Source: Littorina saxatilis
Taxonomy: Eukaryota; Mollusca; Gastropoda; Littorinimorpha; Littorinidae
Direction: 5' to 3'
Assembly: GCF_037325665.1 (NCBI RefSeq)
Contig: NC_090245.1
Location: 74,385,102-74,449,101, forward strand
DNA: 64,000 nt
The notes beneath the pieces were generated by a model. It did no database searches, was not told the origin of the DNA, and saw nothing but the letters and a program-made list of their open reading frames with translations. A program made the translations under genes and the position numbers. Below are positions 1 through 11,401 of this stretch, piece after piece (within the stretch, counting starts at the first letter, position 1; each line of letters begins with the position of its first letter).

Positions 1-218
1 TTGGGGTTTTTTTTAGTCTCGGTATGGTTCGCAAAATGTGCCAGAAGTTGGAGTTTTTTGGGTTTTTTTTGGAGAAATGAAAAAAATGTGTTAGGGAGGG
101 TAGGCGTGTTACCCTAAACCAACATATATATTTTTGTTTGGCCTAAGCACACACATTTAGGCCTACGCGCGCACAGAGACACACTCACAGAAACACAGAC
201 ACACACAGACTATACACA

Positions 219-278
<60 letters not shown>

Positions 279-1080
279 GAATGAAAAAAAGGATACAGGG
301 GGTGCGGAGGGAAGAGAGAGGAGGCCAATAGAAGATAGGAAATATGCAAGAGAGAGAAAGTGCACGGAGACGAGAGACAGACTGAGACAAAGAAAGGGAA
401 GAGGTGTGTGTGTGTGTGGGGGGGGTCGTAATGTGATCAAGATTGTCGAGTCTTCACTTAGTCAAGATATGGCTGTGTTGGGTTCAATGTACGTGTTCAC
501 TCTGAAAGTGTACGTGTCACCTCATGTTTGTCTTCCTTTTTAACGTGGAGCCGGGAGTAAAGCTAGGAATAAGTAGTGAGTCACATGCTGAAATTATGCT
601 TGCATTCAAAGGTTCCTGAGACACAGACTGCTTGTGTTTCGGGCTCACAACCCAACACTAACCCCTGTTGTGTTCTTTAAAGATAAAGGTCGTAGTCAAG
701 AAGCCATTTGAGAAGTTTTCTGGCAAATTTAACTTTGAGAAATGCAAGGGGTATTGGTTTAAACATAAGTTTATTTTAACAAAAGTTACATTCATGACAT
801 GTATACAAAATATACAGGTAACAGCAACAAGCTAGAAGCTTATAGTGGTGTTCCTGCATGGACAGTACAACGTAAGGCGGTAACGGCTGAACAATTCGTC
901 TAAATAAACCAAATCTATTAATAACATTATAAACGTTGCATAATCATTATAAAGAAAGACAGTAAAAGGAAGGAGCGGAAGAAGAGAAATAAAAAGAAGA
1001 GGGATGGGTAGGAGATGTGCAAGGGGTATTCGCTTTGCTGTAATAGTAAACTCAAAAATGCTCCGTAGCTATGCTAATTA
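1..1080. other. Non-coding stretch with AC microsatellite
   Basis: I see no gene here. An uninterrupted AC repeat lies at about 219-276. The short open frames on the minus strand that cross it encode Cys-Val runs and are microsatellite artefacts. The rest is AT-rich unique-looking sequence. Confidence 0.7.
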
Positions 1081-2001
1081 TTTATATCAGAGACAGAGAC
1101 ATACATACATACAGAGATGCGAAGCGAGGCCGCTCGCGTGAACTCTTGGGGTACCGCGCTCGGTCAGCGTGACCTCGCGCGATTGTCAGCCACCATCCCG
1201 TACTACGTTGTTGTTCGCTTGCTCTCTGACACCGATTTGAAGTGCTTTTCTGTCATATTTCTTTGGATATATCCAGCTTCAGACAAGAGATATCAGTGAT
1301 AAGTAAACTTGATTCATATTCTGTAGCTTCAATAGTGTGCACACGAACGCATTTGAGAGGTTGGGTTCCCGAAGTGAGTCAAAAACACGGTTCCCTCGGT
1401 TCTTGCGGCCATTGTTCTAAGTCCACTCCTTACACTGTGCGTGGAGGCAATGTTTGGGAGCTAATATTTTCTTTTGTGCGCAACGTTACTTTCCCTTAAC
1501 TGGCAAATGTATTACTGGTGTATACATTAATCTGTTTGTATACTTTTTGACACGCTGTAATTACATTTGATGCTTTTAAGTCTCACTCAAGTGGTTCTCG
1601 CACTTACACTGGCGTGTGGATAAAAAGTTTTTAAGGAGAAATGAGCGAAATTGCTTACTTTAGGATACATCTTCTAATCACCAAATGATGCAATAATCTT
1701 CTTCTTGTGATTTTCTGTTTCTCTTGAGTGCAAATAATTAACAGTTTGCATGTTTTATTATCTATGATTTTCTATGAAACAGTTATAATTCTTTAAAAAC
1801 ACAACAATTACCAGCTTGGCGCTGTTGGGCGCATAGTAAGAATCCGGGGCAGAGTTGGAATCTCGCGGGACTTCGTCACGCCTCAGTAGATTTCCAACAA
1901 AGCGCGTCATTTCCGGAAACGCACCGACTCATTCTAGAAATGGCCCTCCTTTCGACTGGCGATTCCAGTCTGATTTGCCAGTCTGCCTCTCGCCCTTGAC
2001 C

Positions 2002-3251
2002 ATGATGGATATGGGTGTGCACAGGGAAGAGGTGGACAGTTTTGTCGTGGAACTTACGCAGAAAATACAACCGTGCTCACGCAGAAGAAATATGACAGTG
2101 CGGTTTCTAAAAACAAAACGTACGGACCACATTGAAGATGGGAAGTCTTCGAAGTTCAAGTGGTGGGTGCGTGAAAAGAAGTTTCAGCTCGTGAACTTTC
2201 CAGGATTGGACTTAAACGACGTTCTCTGCATACCCAGCAAACAAGAGGTAAGTTCGTAGTTATGAAACGTGACTGAAAGTATTTCGCTATGTTGTTTTAT
2301 TTATTTTTTCGCATGTTTATTTTTGTACAGTTAATGAGTTATGGTTATCTCAACTGTTCTTGATTCCATGGCTGTCAGTGTCACTGTCAGCCAAATTTCT
2401 GTTGACATTGAGACTGAAAGTATCAGATGACATGTTCTATGGTCCATCCAGTGAATAAAACTCAGTTTCAAAGTTCTATGCAACCATGTGTGATCAATGA
2501 TAATTCAATGTGTAACAGGTTTCCTAAATAATCGTCCATGTAATACGAGCTGTGTGCCTGCCATTAGAGTCATGCATTTTCAGTCCTTTAAAGTTTAAAT
2601 GATTCGTATCATTCTCTGTACTTTTTTCTGTAATACTCTAGTTATAATAACACAGACATCATCATGCAACAAAAACATATCCATGTCAAACATTTTGGTT
2701 TCCATGTCAACAACCTTAAACACAGGCCGAAAAATAAGTTATTACCTTTTGTTGTTCATAACTTTACAGTTACACCGTGACATAGTTACAATTTAATTGA
2801 ATATTCTTTAACTTTAAGTGCTCAGCTATCATTGTAATAAAAGATGAAGGTATTCATAACTTTACACTAATCTTGCTTAAAATTAATCTGAACAATGACA
2901 ACTCATGGCTTAAAATTTATTCAGTTACTTCAGACAAAAGCTAATTAGGTTCATTAATATATATATATTTATATAACTAGTTTCAATATTTGCCCCCAAA
3001 CTTCCTTGTTCCTTTGATTCCTACAACATTGGTCTTGCTTAGACTTAATTAATTCATTTTGTACTGTTCATGCAGATTAATCGTAACACTTAACAAGTGT
3101 CATCTGTCAGTTGTAGAACTTGTACCCTCTCTTAATTCCAGTAGAAAGCACTATAGTTACAACAGCATATATATAATATGATAAAGAAATATCATTTTGC
3201 GCTCTGAATTCTCAGTATTTCTCAGTTAATTATGTAAGTGTCCACTTGATC

Positions 3252-3282
<31 letters not shown>

Positions 3283-3653
3283 GCTGGTTTAAAAAAAAAA
3301 AATTAATATATATATATATATCCAGACCTCAATGAGTTGTTTTGCTATGATTGTTGCTTACTTGTGTGCAGAATGCTGAGTCGCTGCTGGCAAACATTCC
3401 AGTGGCTGTGATGCGACAATGTCGCTGTCAGATGTTCAGAAAATACAGTCATCAGAGGCTTCTGCAACATGGACGTCCTCGAGAAAAAAACATGTGCGGC
3501 ATGCCATTTTGCTCAAAACCGGATTTGGCAGACTGGGTGCAGAGTGAGAAATGTCACTCCTGGTGCCACTTTGACTGTGCTGGGGTGGAGATGACGAGAG
3601 CTGAGGTCTCGGCAGAAGATGTACATTTTGTGTGTGTTGTGTGCAAGGACTGA
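2002..3653 (+). CDS. Two-exon gene ending in a PHD-like zinc finger, probably element-encoded
   Basis: Exon 1 is 2002-2247 (82 codons) and ends CAAGAG|GTAAGT. Exon 2 is 3372-3653 after a TGTGTGCAG acceptor and ends in a stop. Both junctions are phase 0, giving a 175-residue product. Exon 1 contains SSKFKWWVREKKF followed by a short hydrophobic stretch. This resembles the segment just before the zinc-binding/integrase region in Ginger- or KRBA2-type integrase proteins (tentative, from memory of the family). Exon 2 has a Cys-rich tail: CGMPFC, then WVQSEKC, HSWCHFDC and CVVC. The spacing is that of a PHD finger, but a Ser stands where the third zinc-binding Cys is expected (WVQS rather than WVQC). 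No integrase catalytic core lies between the parts, so the gene may be a shortened transposase derivative. It could also be a captured host gene. An upstream open frame continues to 1855 without an ATG. Expression cannot be judged. Confidence 0.5.
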
Positions 3654-3771
3654 TGAGGAAGTGTTGATTTATGTCTTCTACCTTCCACCTGCATGGGGTT
3701 TTTTCCTTCTCAATTTGTTCATTAGTGCTGTATGATGTTCACTCACAGACTTTTCTCTGCACATGTATATC

Positions 3772-4678
3772 CAGGGGGTGTCCAGAACGTATGTGTGTAT
3801 GTGTTTTCAAAAATCATGTTGTTGTTCTTTCCAAATCGTCTCTTATTGACTCACCTGAGTAATTGGCGAGTCTAAGAATTCATATACATGTGTCAATCCA
3901 TATATCCGGCCAAAAAACTTAACATTTGAGGTTAGCTTGGTTGTTTTTCAAGCTAGACCTCTGAAAAATTTAGGGTTCGATGATCTTACAAAGTCCTTTG
4001 TACTGGAAACTTGCATTCTCCCAGTAAGGTAATATATTGTACTACGTTGCAAGCCCCTGGAGCAAATGTTTGATTTGTGCTTTTGTGAACAAGAAACAAT
4101 TGACAAGTGGCTCTATCCCATCTCCCCCCTTCCCCCGTCGCGATATAACCTTCGTGGTTGACAACGACATAAAACACCAAATAAAGAAAGATCTTACAAA
4201 GTGACCTCAGTTTGGTTGACCCTCTTCAAATTTTGGGGTCACAGCGGGGTCATGTTCCTTTCATTGGATTAAAACTTGTGCGTTGAAGCTATATCAGATG
4301 TTTTTGAAGCTACAGGTTTGAAACCTTGTATACTTCTAGTATTTGATAATCTCCAGACTTGACCCAAGTTTGATTGACCCTTGTCAAGTTTTGGGGTCAC
4401 AGGGGGCCAGTCATGTTTGTTTCATAAAACTTAACGTTGAAGTTATCTCAGATGTTATTGAATCTTAAGCTTTGTAACTATGAAAACTTCAAGGGTAGTT
4501 GTAGTTGATAGCCAACATGAATCTAGTTTGAGATACCCCTGTCACATTTTGGGGTCACTGCGTTGTGTCATTATTGCATTGCACAACTTTGTTACATTTT
4601 CCATATGTTTAAATCAACATATTCAGGGGGTGTCCAGAACGTATGTGTGTATGTGTTTTCAAAAATCATGTTGTTGTT
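3772..4678 (+). repeat. 57-bp direct repeat pair around the SINE region
   Basis: The block beginning CAGGGGGTGTCCAGAACG and running through a TGTTGTTGTT end is present almost unchanged at 3772-3836 and 4624-4678. Between the copies, at about 4200-4570, are three degenerate units of about 180 bp, each marked by TTTTGGGGTCAC. Confidence 0.55.
3992..4188 (+). mobile_element. SINE copy with 13-bp target duplication
   Basis: The element ends in the tail GACATAAAACACCAAATAAAG, characteristic of a family repeated in this window (also at 21,070 and 28,006). It is flanked by the direct repeat GATCTTACAAAGT at 3979-3991 and 4189-4201, the signature of LINE-driven insertion. No clear A/B boxes are visible in this copy, so the 5' tRNA-like part is probably lost. 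Confidence 0.7.
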
Positions 4679-4730
4679 GTTTCATAGTGGCACTGGGTTT
4701 CTTGTGCAAAGTTTAAACGGATGTGTTTTG

Positions 4731-5720
4731 TAATTTTTTTAGTCGTGCTGTACAGTTTGACGCCAGTTTACAAGTAGTGCTTCTGCTGAGCATCAAGATG
4801 TGATTAATGTATTTTTGCTGTCTGTCTTATGGATTCTTGTGCAAAGTTTAAACAGAGGCATTTTATGATTTTTAAATTGTGCTGTACAGTTTGACGTCAG
4901 TTTTCAAGTAGTGCTTTTGCTGTGTGATTATTTTGATGTGATTAATTTATTTGTGCCGTCTGTTTATTTTTGTGTGTGGGTGTGCCAAGTTTTTACAGAG
5001 GTGTTCTCCTGTGAATGTGAGTTTTAAGTAGTGCTGTACAGTTTGACCCCAGTTCACAAGTAGTGCTTCTGCTGAGCATCAAGATGTGATTCATTTATTT
5101 TTGCTGTCTGTCTTATGGTTTCTTGTGCAAAGTTTAAACGGATGTGTTTTGTAATTTTTAAGGGTTTTTTGTGCCGTCTGTTTATTTTTGTGTGTGGGTG
5201 TGCCAAGTTTTTACAGAGGTGTTCTCCTGTGAATGTGAGTTTTAAGTAGTGCTGTACAGTTAGACCCCAGTTCACAAGTAGTGCTTCTGCTGATCATTAA
5301 GATGTGATTCATTTGTTATGTGCTATCTCTTAATTGTGTGTGTGTTAAACAGACATGTTCTACTGTGGCATTTAGATGTGCTGTACAGTTTGATTGCAGT
5401 TTACAAGTAGTGCTTCTGCTGTGAGATCATTGTGATGTGATTAATTTATTAGTGCTGTCTATTTGTTGGGTCAGTGTGCCAATTTCAAAGTGTGTCTTGC
5501 GTGACATTATAGTGCTGAACCCCGATTTTCTAGTTGCTTCTGCTTTGTGATCATAATGATGTCACTAAATTTTTTTTCTTGTAATTTTCTTGATGTATAG
5601 TTTTTTTGTGTGTTTGACTGTCAAGTTCAAACAAGTATCTTCTGTAACTTTTGAGATTTGCGTTACCGTTTGACCCCAGTTACCAAGGTTTGCCTCTGCT
5701 GTGTGATAATTGTGGTGTTA
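4731..5720 (+). repeat. Degenerate tandem repeat, about seven units of 130-210 bp
   Basis: Units are marked by GTGCTGTACAGTTTGA followed by CAGTTYACAAGTAGTGCTTC. They start near 4745, 4878, 5031, 5249, 5379, 5511 and 5663. The first five are well conserved and the last two degrade. They follow the PHD-like exon and could be its 3' UTR or the element's own filler. No long frame crosses them. Confidence 0.6.
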
Positions 5721-6102
5721 CCGGTATAAGTTACGTTTTGCAGTCTGTTGTGATTTCTTTGCCATCGATCCATTTTCATGCAAACATCATCCCGCAGTGG
5801 GGCACTGCGGTTATGAAATTAAAGGTCCCTCCTGTTTTTGGAACCGCAGGAGCTTTCTAGTTTGCTGTTAGGTAGATTTTTGGTTCCTCTAAAAGTTCCT
5901 GTCATGCTCTCTTTTTCTTCATGAATTCTTTTCTTTTTTCTGCCTTCTTGCTCATTCACCTGTATTTTTTCCAAAAATCTCTTCTCTTGCCACTTGTCTC
6001 GCGATTCATGTATAGTTTAATCTGTTAGTGTTCTGATGTAAGTCCAGCAGTAGATAGGTTAAGCCTATTTTAACATACTGGAAACTGGTAATCTTCCAGT
6101 AG

Positions 6103-6262
6103 GTGTTAATTTAGTTTTACTAAAGCCTGCTGGGACACAAGTAATGGGTTAGTGCATTTGTAAACAGGAATCGCTTGACAAGTGGCCCCCTTCATCCCCC
6201 CCTTCCTCGTCCTGATATGGCTCTGCATAGTCGGCTGGACGTTAAGCAACAAATAAACAAAT
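6103..6262 (+). mobile_element. SINE 3' part (truncated)
   Basis: The end GTCGGCTGGACGTTAAGCAA plus an AACAAATAAAC tail matches the 3' end of the tRNA-derived SINE at 49,443-49,747 (read on its own strand). The promoter-bearing 5' part is absent. Confidence 0.55.
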
Positions 6263-8640
6263 GCAAACAGCACAAACTAAGCAGTAACGTACTTTGTTTT
6301 AATCAATAAGGCAACTGTATCCTGAATAATGTCATTATTGTGGGTATGAAAGCTTCGTGCACCGTAAAATATTTTTTTACCCTTGAACATTTCTTCTGAA
6401 TTCCATCTTCTAATTTTTGTATCTCTGTATTTGTGAACAACAAACTTGCCTAATGATGTTTGCCTTTCCATTTTGTGTGTATAAAACTAAATGAAATGGT
6501 GTGTGTGTGTTCATTGGTGCTCATACATTTTATGTGGTTTTTTTTGTGGGAGAATTAAAGTTTTGATTTGCATCACTGATTTCTTTGTGTTGGTGTTCCT
6601 GTGAGGTCAAAGACAAGCATTTGACCTAGGGTGTGAGTGTGTGTGTGCATTGCTCCTCAAGCATCATGATGTATGAATTGTCTTTTCTTGTCTCAATATA
6701 ATGACATATATAATTTCATGCGGCTTTCCTACTAAGACAGAGAAGTGATTCAGAGTGAATCAAATGAAACATAATGCATGTGGGACGTACAAAAAAAAAT
6801 CTATATAATTGTAATCATGTGAGGTGTTAAAAACGTGCATAAATCACTTCAATTAACAAGATGTTATGGTTTGAGTACCTAAACCAACCTTGTTATTTTT
6901 TCAGTTTTAAAGCCAGGCGAGGCTTCTTAATCCTCACCTTAAATGCTAAAATTCGTTTTTGGCTGCGTGCTGCCCCTGCAATCCGCCAAGGCCTAGGCGG
7001 CCCTTGGACCCCGGCAGTAAAAAAAAAGTTCAGTCGCAGGCAAAATTCAGACTCCCACCCATGTAGTGTAAAGCCATTAATCACAGTCATAAGTTTGTTT
7101 TCATATTCTGTTTGTTTATAAATTCAGTTCATTGATCTCTGTTTTGGTCTTTGCTTTGGTTGAAAAAAGTGACCTTCTCTCCTTCTGAGAAAGCGAGTAC
7201 CTCTCTTGTGTGGTGTGTAAATTTAGTTAAACAAATCATGAAATGTATGCATTGGCAGCTAGTGCTTCCTTCCCTTTGTTTATCAAAGACCAAAAGGCAT
7301 TCAAAGAAAAGTCATACTCAACTTATATGATGCAATCAAGCACACAAAATGTAGCACATATAACATAGCACAGTTGTTCCAAAGAAATATAAGAGCATCC
7401 CTTGTACCCCCAAAAAAACCAAAAAAACACACACACCTTGCTTAGCATCATAATGATTGGGATAGGCAGACACTGTGTACATTGAAACTGGAGATGTATT
7501 CAAATATACCATATTACCAGGTTTTTCACATATGCACACATTTAGTGCTAATTTTTGCATTAACTGACTTTAATCCTTTCAAATTCTTACACCCTCTGTA
7601 TGAAAAATATGGTACCTCCTGTTGATCTTGTGCCACCAGGACAAGTTGTTCACAACCATTACTTAAAAAGTGTTGAACACAAAAATATGTCATTTTGTTC
7701 TCAGTATTTACACATTCTCAAGCAAGTAATAAAAAATTGTTCTGCGCTTCTGCCCATATATATAGCTGTTGAATATAATCTTTTTCTCATAGAACACACT
7801 TGGGACATATACATACATGCATCTTCAATTTCTGTGACACTGGGTGTTCCCAATGACACAAGAATGGCCGGTCACAATGAGTTAACAGTCAATAATGTTA
7901 ACAATAAACCTGTTAAATGCAGGCGGCATATCATAATGAATTTGATACTGAATGCTGTTGGTGGCTTTTGTATTGACAATAAAATATAAAGAACGCAAAA
8001 GTTTACGGAATACACAGAAATTATCAAGCGAGTTTGTTAATGGATTTTACTTTACAATAATATAACATACTTACTTTTAGATAAAAGAAAAGAATTAAGT
8101 GCAAATACAATTTCCACTCAGTAAGTTACATTTTTGTGCAAACTAAATGTTAACTGGTCCCTTGACTCCTACTTACAGTTACCAAATACCTACCCTGAAC
8201 CCAACTATATACATGCATAGATGTTTGGCATGATGATGATGGTGTGCTTGGGGTGTGTGTGTGCGGGTGTGTGTGGAGGGGGGGATGCATAAATATAGCC
8301 ACACACATACCCAACCAAACCAACTATACTGTTTCAACTTTAACACAGTACATTGAAGAAGAAGACAATCAAGCAACAATTAAGTTACGCATGAGTGTTG
8401 TCAACGTTACTTAAATTGCAAGGGTAAACTTCACTAGCACCAGTTAAAATGGCAAACTGAAGCGCTCGATCGTTTGTTCAGAACGACGTCAAACAGATCT
8501 CACGGCCGGCCCGACTGAAGTCAAGGTTCGTAAGTAAGAAAAATAGCAGTTGGTATGATTTTGTCTAATGCATCTGTTTTATTACAACCAACTATTGATA
8601 TTTTAAACATACGCTGATCATTGTAGTCCATCAATTATCA
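6263..8640. other. AT-rich interior of the left DNA element, no gene recognised
   Basis: The longest open frame (7600-7989, 129 codons) has no recognisable domain, no splice context and an AT-rich composition like its surroundings, so I do not call it. A short TG/CA-rich patch lies at 8240-8310. Confidence 0.5.
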
Positions 8641-8902
8641 TTTAATAATCGCATTCTAAGAAAGAGCAAAATTCTCACTCTGCGCGCGGTTCATTTCCAG
8701 AATCGCGTAGCGCGAAGTTGGAATTCCAACAATGGCGGCCATAGTTGGAATTCCAACAAAGCGCAGGTCATTTCCGGAAAAGCGCCGCTGACTAGATGGG
8801 ACGCAACAGCGCCAGTGGGAGGATTACTTGCCCCTGCCGTAGGCCGCGAAGATAACGCGAGCGGGAAGACAGCGCTTCGCATCTCTTCTATGTTTATATC
8901 AA

Positions 8903-9370
8903 TGTAAATAGGATAATGCGAGCTGTCGGCAAGCTATCGTGCGTTTGAGTCCCGATTTTGTTTATCGATTGACGTATTTTTTCAGTGCAACCAATTATTC
9001 AAGACACTTAGCAGAAAAACCATGTGAGAATTTAGGTATTTCTCAAATCTGTAGTTTAGTAAATCAATGTGTGCAACTGAAATTCTCTCATCTCAATGAC
9101 GAAAAAGAAAGACGCAAACGAATACAGAGAGACTTCAGTGGACCATAACAACAAGAAAAACCTTGAATGCTTTCTGTACAGAGTGGAAATTGTATACTGG
9201 ATTAATTTGGCTGCTTGACAATAATGGCATGCTCGTGTAGGTACAAATTTAATTGCCACCTGGTTAGTTTTAAAAATGGCGGGTGATGGGGGGGTGGGGG
9301 GGGAATCACAGACACATAACGCTAGTTTGAGGAGGGGCAAAATGGGAGTCTGAATCACATGCATATGAAA
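8903..9370. other. Spacer, no feature seen
   Basis: Only short, unsupported open frames are present. There is a G-rich patch near 9285-9305. Confidence 0.5.
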
Positions 9371-10632
9371 ACAAGTCGCGTAAGGGGAAAATACAACATT
9401 TAGTCAAGCTCAGTCGAACTCACAGAATGAATCTGAACGCACTGCATTTTTTCACAATGACCGTAGTCCGCCGCTTGTGCAAAACGGAGTGAAACTGACA
9501 AGCCTGTTCAGCGCGGTAGTCGTTTCGCTGTGCTGCATAGCACGCTTTTCTGTACCTCTCTTCGTTTTAACTTTCTGAGCGTGTTTTTAATCCAAACATA
9601 TCATATCTATATGTTTTTGGAATCAGGAACCGACAAGGAATAAGATGAAATTGTTTTTAAATCGATTTCGGAAATTTAATTTTGATCATAATTTTTATAT
9701 CTTTAATTTTCAAAGCTTGTTTTTAATCCAAATATAACATATTTATATGTTTTTGGAATCAGACAATGACGAAGAATAAGATGAAATTGTTTTTGCATCG
9801 TTTAATAAAAATAAAAATTTAATTACAAGTTTCCGATTTTTAATGACCAAACTCACTCATTAGTTTTTAAGCCACCAGCTGAAATGCAATACCAAACCCC
9901 GGCCTTCGTCGAAGATTGCTTTGCCAAAATTTCAATAAATTTGATTGAAAAATGAGGGTGTGACAGTGCCGCCTCAACTTTTACAAAAAGCCGGATATGA
10001 CGTCATCAAAGGTATTTATCGAAAAAAGGAAAAAAACGTCCATCAATCAATCAATCAATAGGACGCTTATATCGCGCATATTCCGTGGGTACAGTTCTAG
10101 GCGCTCTGCAATGATGCCGTGTGAGATGAAATTGTACACGGCCAGTAGATTGCAGCCATTTCGGCGCATATTTACCTTTCACGGCCTATTATTCCAAGTC
10201 ACACGGGTATAGGTAGACAATTATTAACTGTGCCTAAGCAATTTTGCCAGGAAAGACCCTTTTGTCAATCGTGGGATCTTTAACGTGCACACCCCAATGT
10301 AGTGTACACGGGGGGTGTTCGGACACCGAAGAGAGTCTGCACACAAAGTTGACTCGGAGAAATAAATTTCCGCCGAACGTGAGTTTGAACTCACGCTGAC
10401 AGCGGCCAACTGAATACAAATCCAGCGCGCTACCAACTGAGCTATGTCCCCGCCCATTCATTCCCAGGAACTCTCATGTCAAATTTGATAAAGATCGGTC
10501 CAGTAGTTTAGTCTGAATTGCTCTACACACACACACACACGCACAGGCAGACACACACACATACACCACGACCCTCGTCTCGATTCCCCCTCTATGTTAA
10601 AACATTTAGTCAAAACTTGACTAAATGTAAAA
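9371..10632 (-). mobile_element. Helentron-like non-autonomous repeat (copy 1, with a nested SINE)
   Basis: It starts CAAGTCGCGTAAGG, has a subterminal ATTTAGTCAAG near that end, an AC microsatellite near the other end, and finishes in a hairpin (ATTTAGTCAA/TTGACTAAAT). Three more copies lie at 38,332, 60,412 and 63,474. The subterminal inverted repeat, internal microsatellite and 3' hairpin are the layout of Helentron/DINE-type elements; the family placement is inference. A tRNA-SINE splits this copy at about 10,039-10,456. Confidence 0.65.
10039..10456 (-). mobile_element. tRNA-derived SINE nested in the Helentron-like repeat
   Basis: Read on the minus strand it begins GGGGACATAGCTCAGTTGGT (Pol III A-box TAGCTCAGTTGG). 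About 45 bp later comes the B-box-like GAGTTCAAACTC. An unrelated body follows, then an ATTG-type simple tail at 10,039-10,058. The surrounding repeat resumes on both sides, so the SINE is the younger insertion. It is not a tRNA gene: the tRNA-like part cannot close an acceptor stem and is fused to the body. Confidence 0.75.
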
Positions 10633-10825
10633 AGCGTTAACACTGTGATTCACGTACACATGAATAGAAGTGTTAAACACGAAACGCACAATGTGTTTTG
10701 TTGTGCCTGTGGTCTGAATGCTATCCTCGCGACTTACTATTTAAATACTACACAGGCACATGACACTGGCTTGAAGGGAGGGGGGGGGGGAGTGTGAAAG
10801 CTCTCCTCGCGCCTTTCTGTTTGTC

Positions 10826-11328
10826 TTTTCTTTATTTATTTATTTTATTTATTAAGGAGATTTCTATAGCGCATAACTAAAAGCACTATGCGCTTTACAA
10901 TATCACTAGGTATAAGCACACGCAAACATACTCTGATTAAATAGAACTTAGGCTAACAAGACAATACTAAAAACACTAAACATTTGAGTTCATACAAAAA
11001 TAGAGAATTAAATTAAATACTGGACAAACAATTAAAAAAAAAAGCTTAAGGCCTACACCGACTACAGTGGACTATTTCGAATACAAAAATTTAGTTAACT
11101 ATAAAAGGCAGTGCATAAAACTCCATAATCCTAAAAAGGTCGATCAAATAAAAAACATAAAAGACTATTTAACTATCATTACTTCGTAAAAAATAATAAA
11201 CATGGTATACAAAGCTGTAATTTTTAACAACAAATCTAAAAAGATTTTCATGCCATATTGCACAACACATTTTAACACACACCCAACCTCACACAAGCAG
11301 ACATACACACTTACACACACACACACTT

Positions 11329-11359
<31 letters not shown>

Positions 11360-11361
11360 CA

Positions 11362-11401
<40 letters not shown>

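Larger units (their letters stand above)
1083..8902 (+). mobile_element. ~7.8 kb terminal-inverted-repeat DNA element, superfamily uncertain
   Basis: The left end (about 1083-1130) and right end (about 8862-8902) carry inverted copies of AGAGATGCGAAGCG followed outward by an ACATA/ATATCAG-like tip. The first ~740 bp (to about 1835) and the last ~110 bp match, in the same order and orientation, the two halves of a much shorter element at 52,389-53,259. I therefore read 1083-8902 as one long element and the short one as its internally deleted derivative. Inside are a two-exon gene (2002-3653), degenerate tandem repeats, a SINE and AT-rich sequence. The tips are partly palindromic (GATATC), so the target duplication cannot be fixed by eye. 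No complete transposase was recognised. Confidence 0.55.

Noticed and set aside
163-440. Open frames of Cys-Val, His-Thr or Leu-Ser runs here and at about 11.2, 13.6, 15.0-15.5, 17.4-17.7, 22.0, 33.3-33.6, 57.2 and 63.1-63.5 kb
   Set aside because: They are translations of AC, TC, TG and GACA microsatellites and have no stop codons by composition alone.
7600-7989. 129-codon open frame on the plus strand
   Set aside because: No recognisable domain, AT-rich like its surroundings, and no splice or start context. Compatible with chance in this sequence.
1081-8901. TTTATATCA at 1081-1089 and 8893-8901 as a 9-bp target duplication (MULE-like)
   Set aside because: The 52.4 kb copy shows that ATATCAG/TGATAT belongs to the element's own partly palindromic tips, so the match may be internal and not a duplication.
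10380-10456. tRNA gene (A and B boxes on the minus strand)
   Set aside because: No closing acceptor stem, and it is fused to a ~350-bp body with a simple-repeat tail, so it is a SINE head. The same holds for 49,650-49,747.
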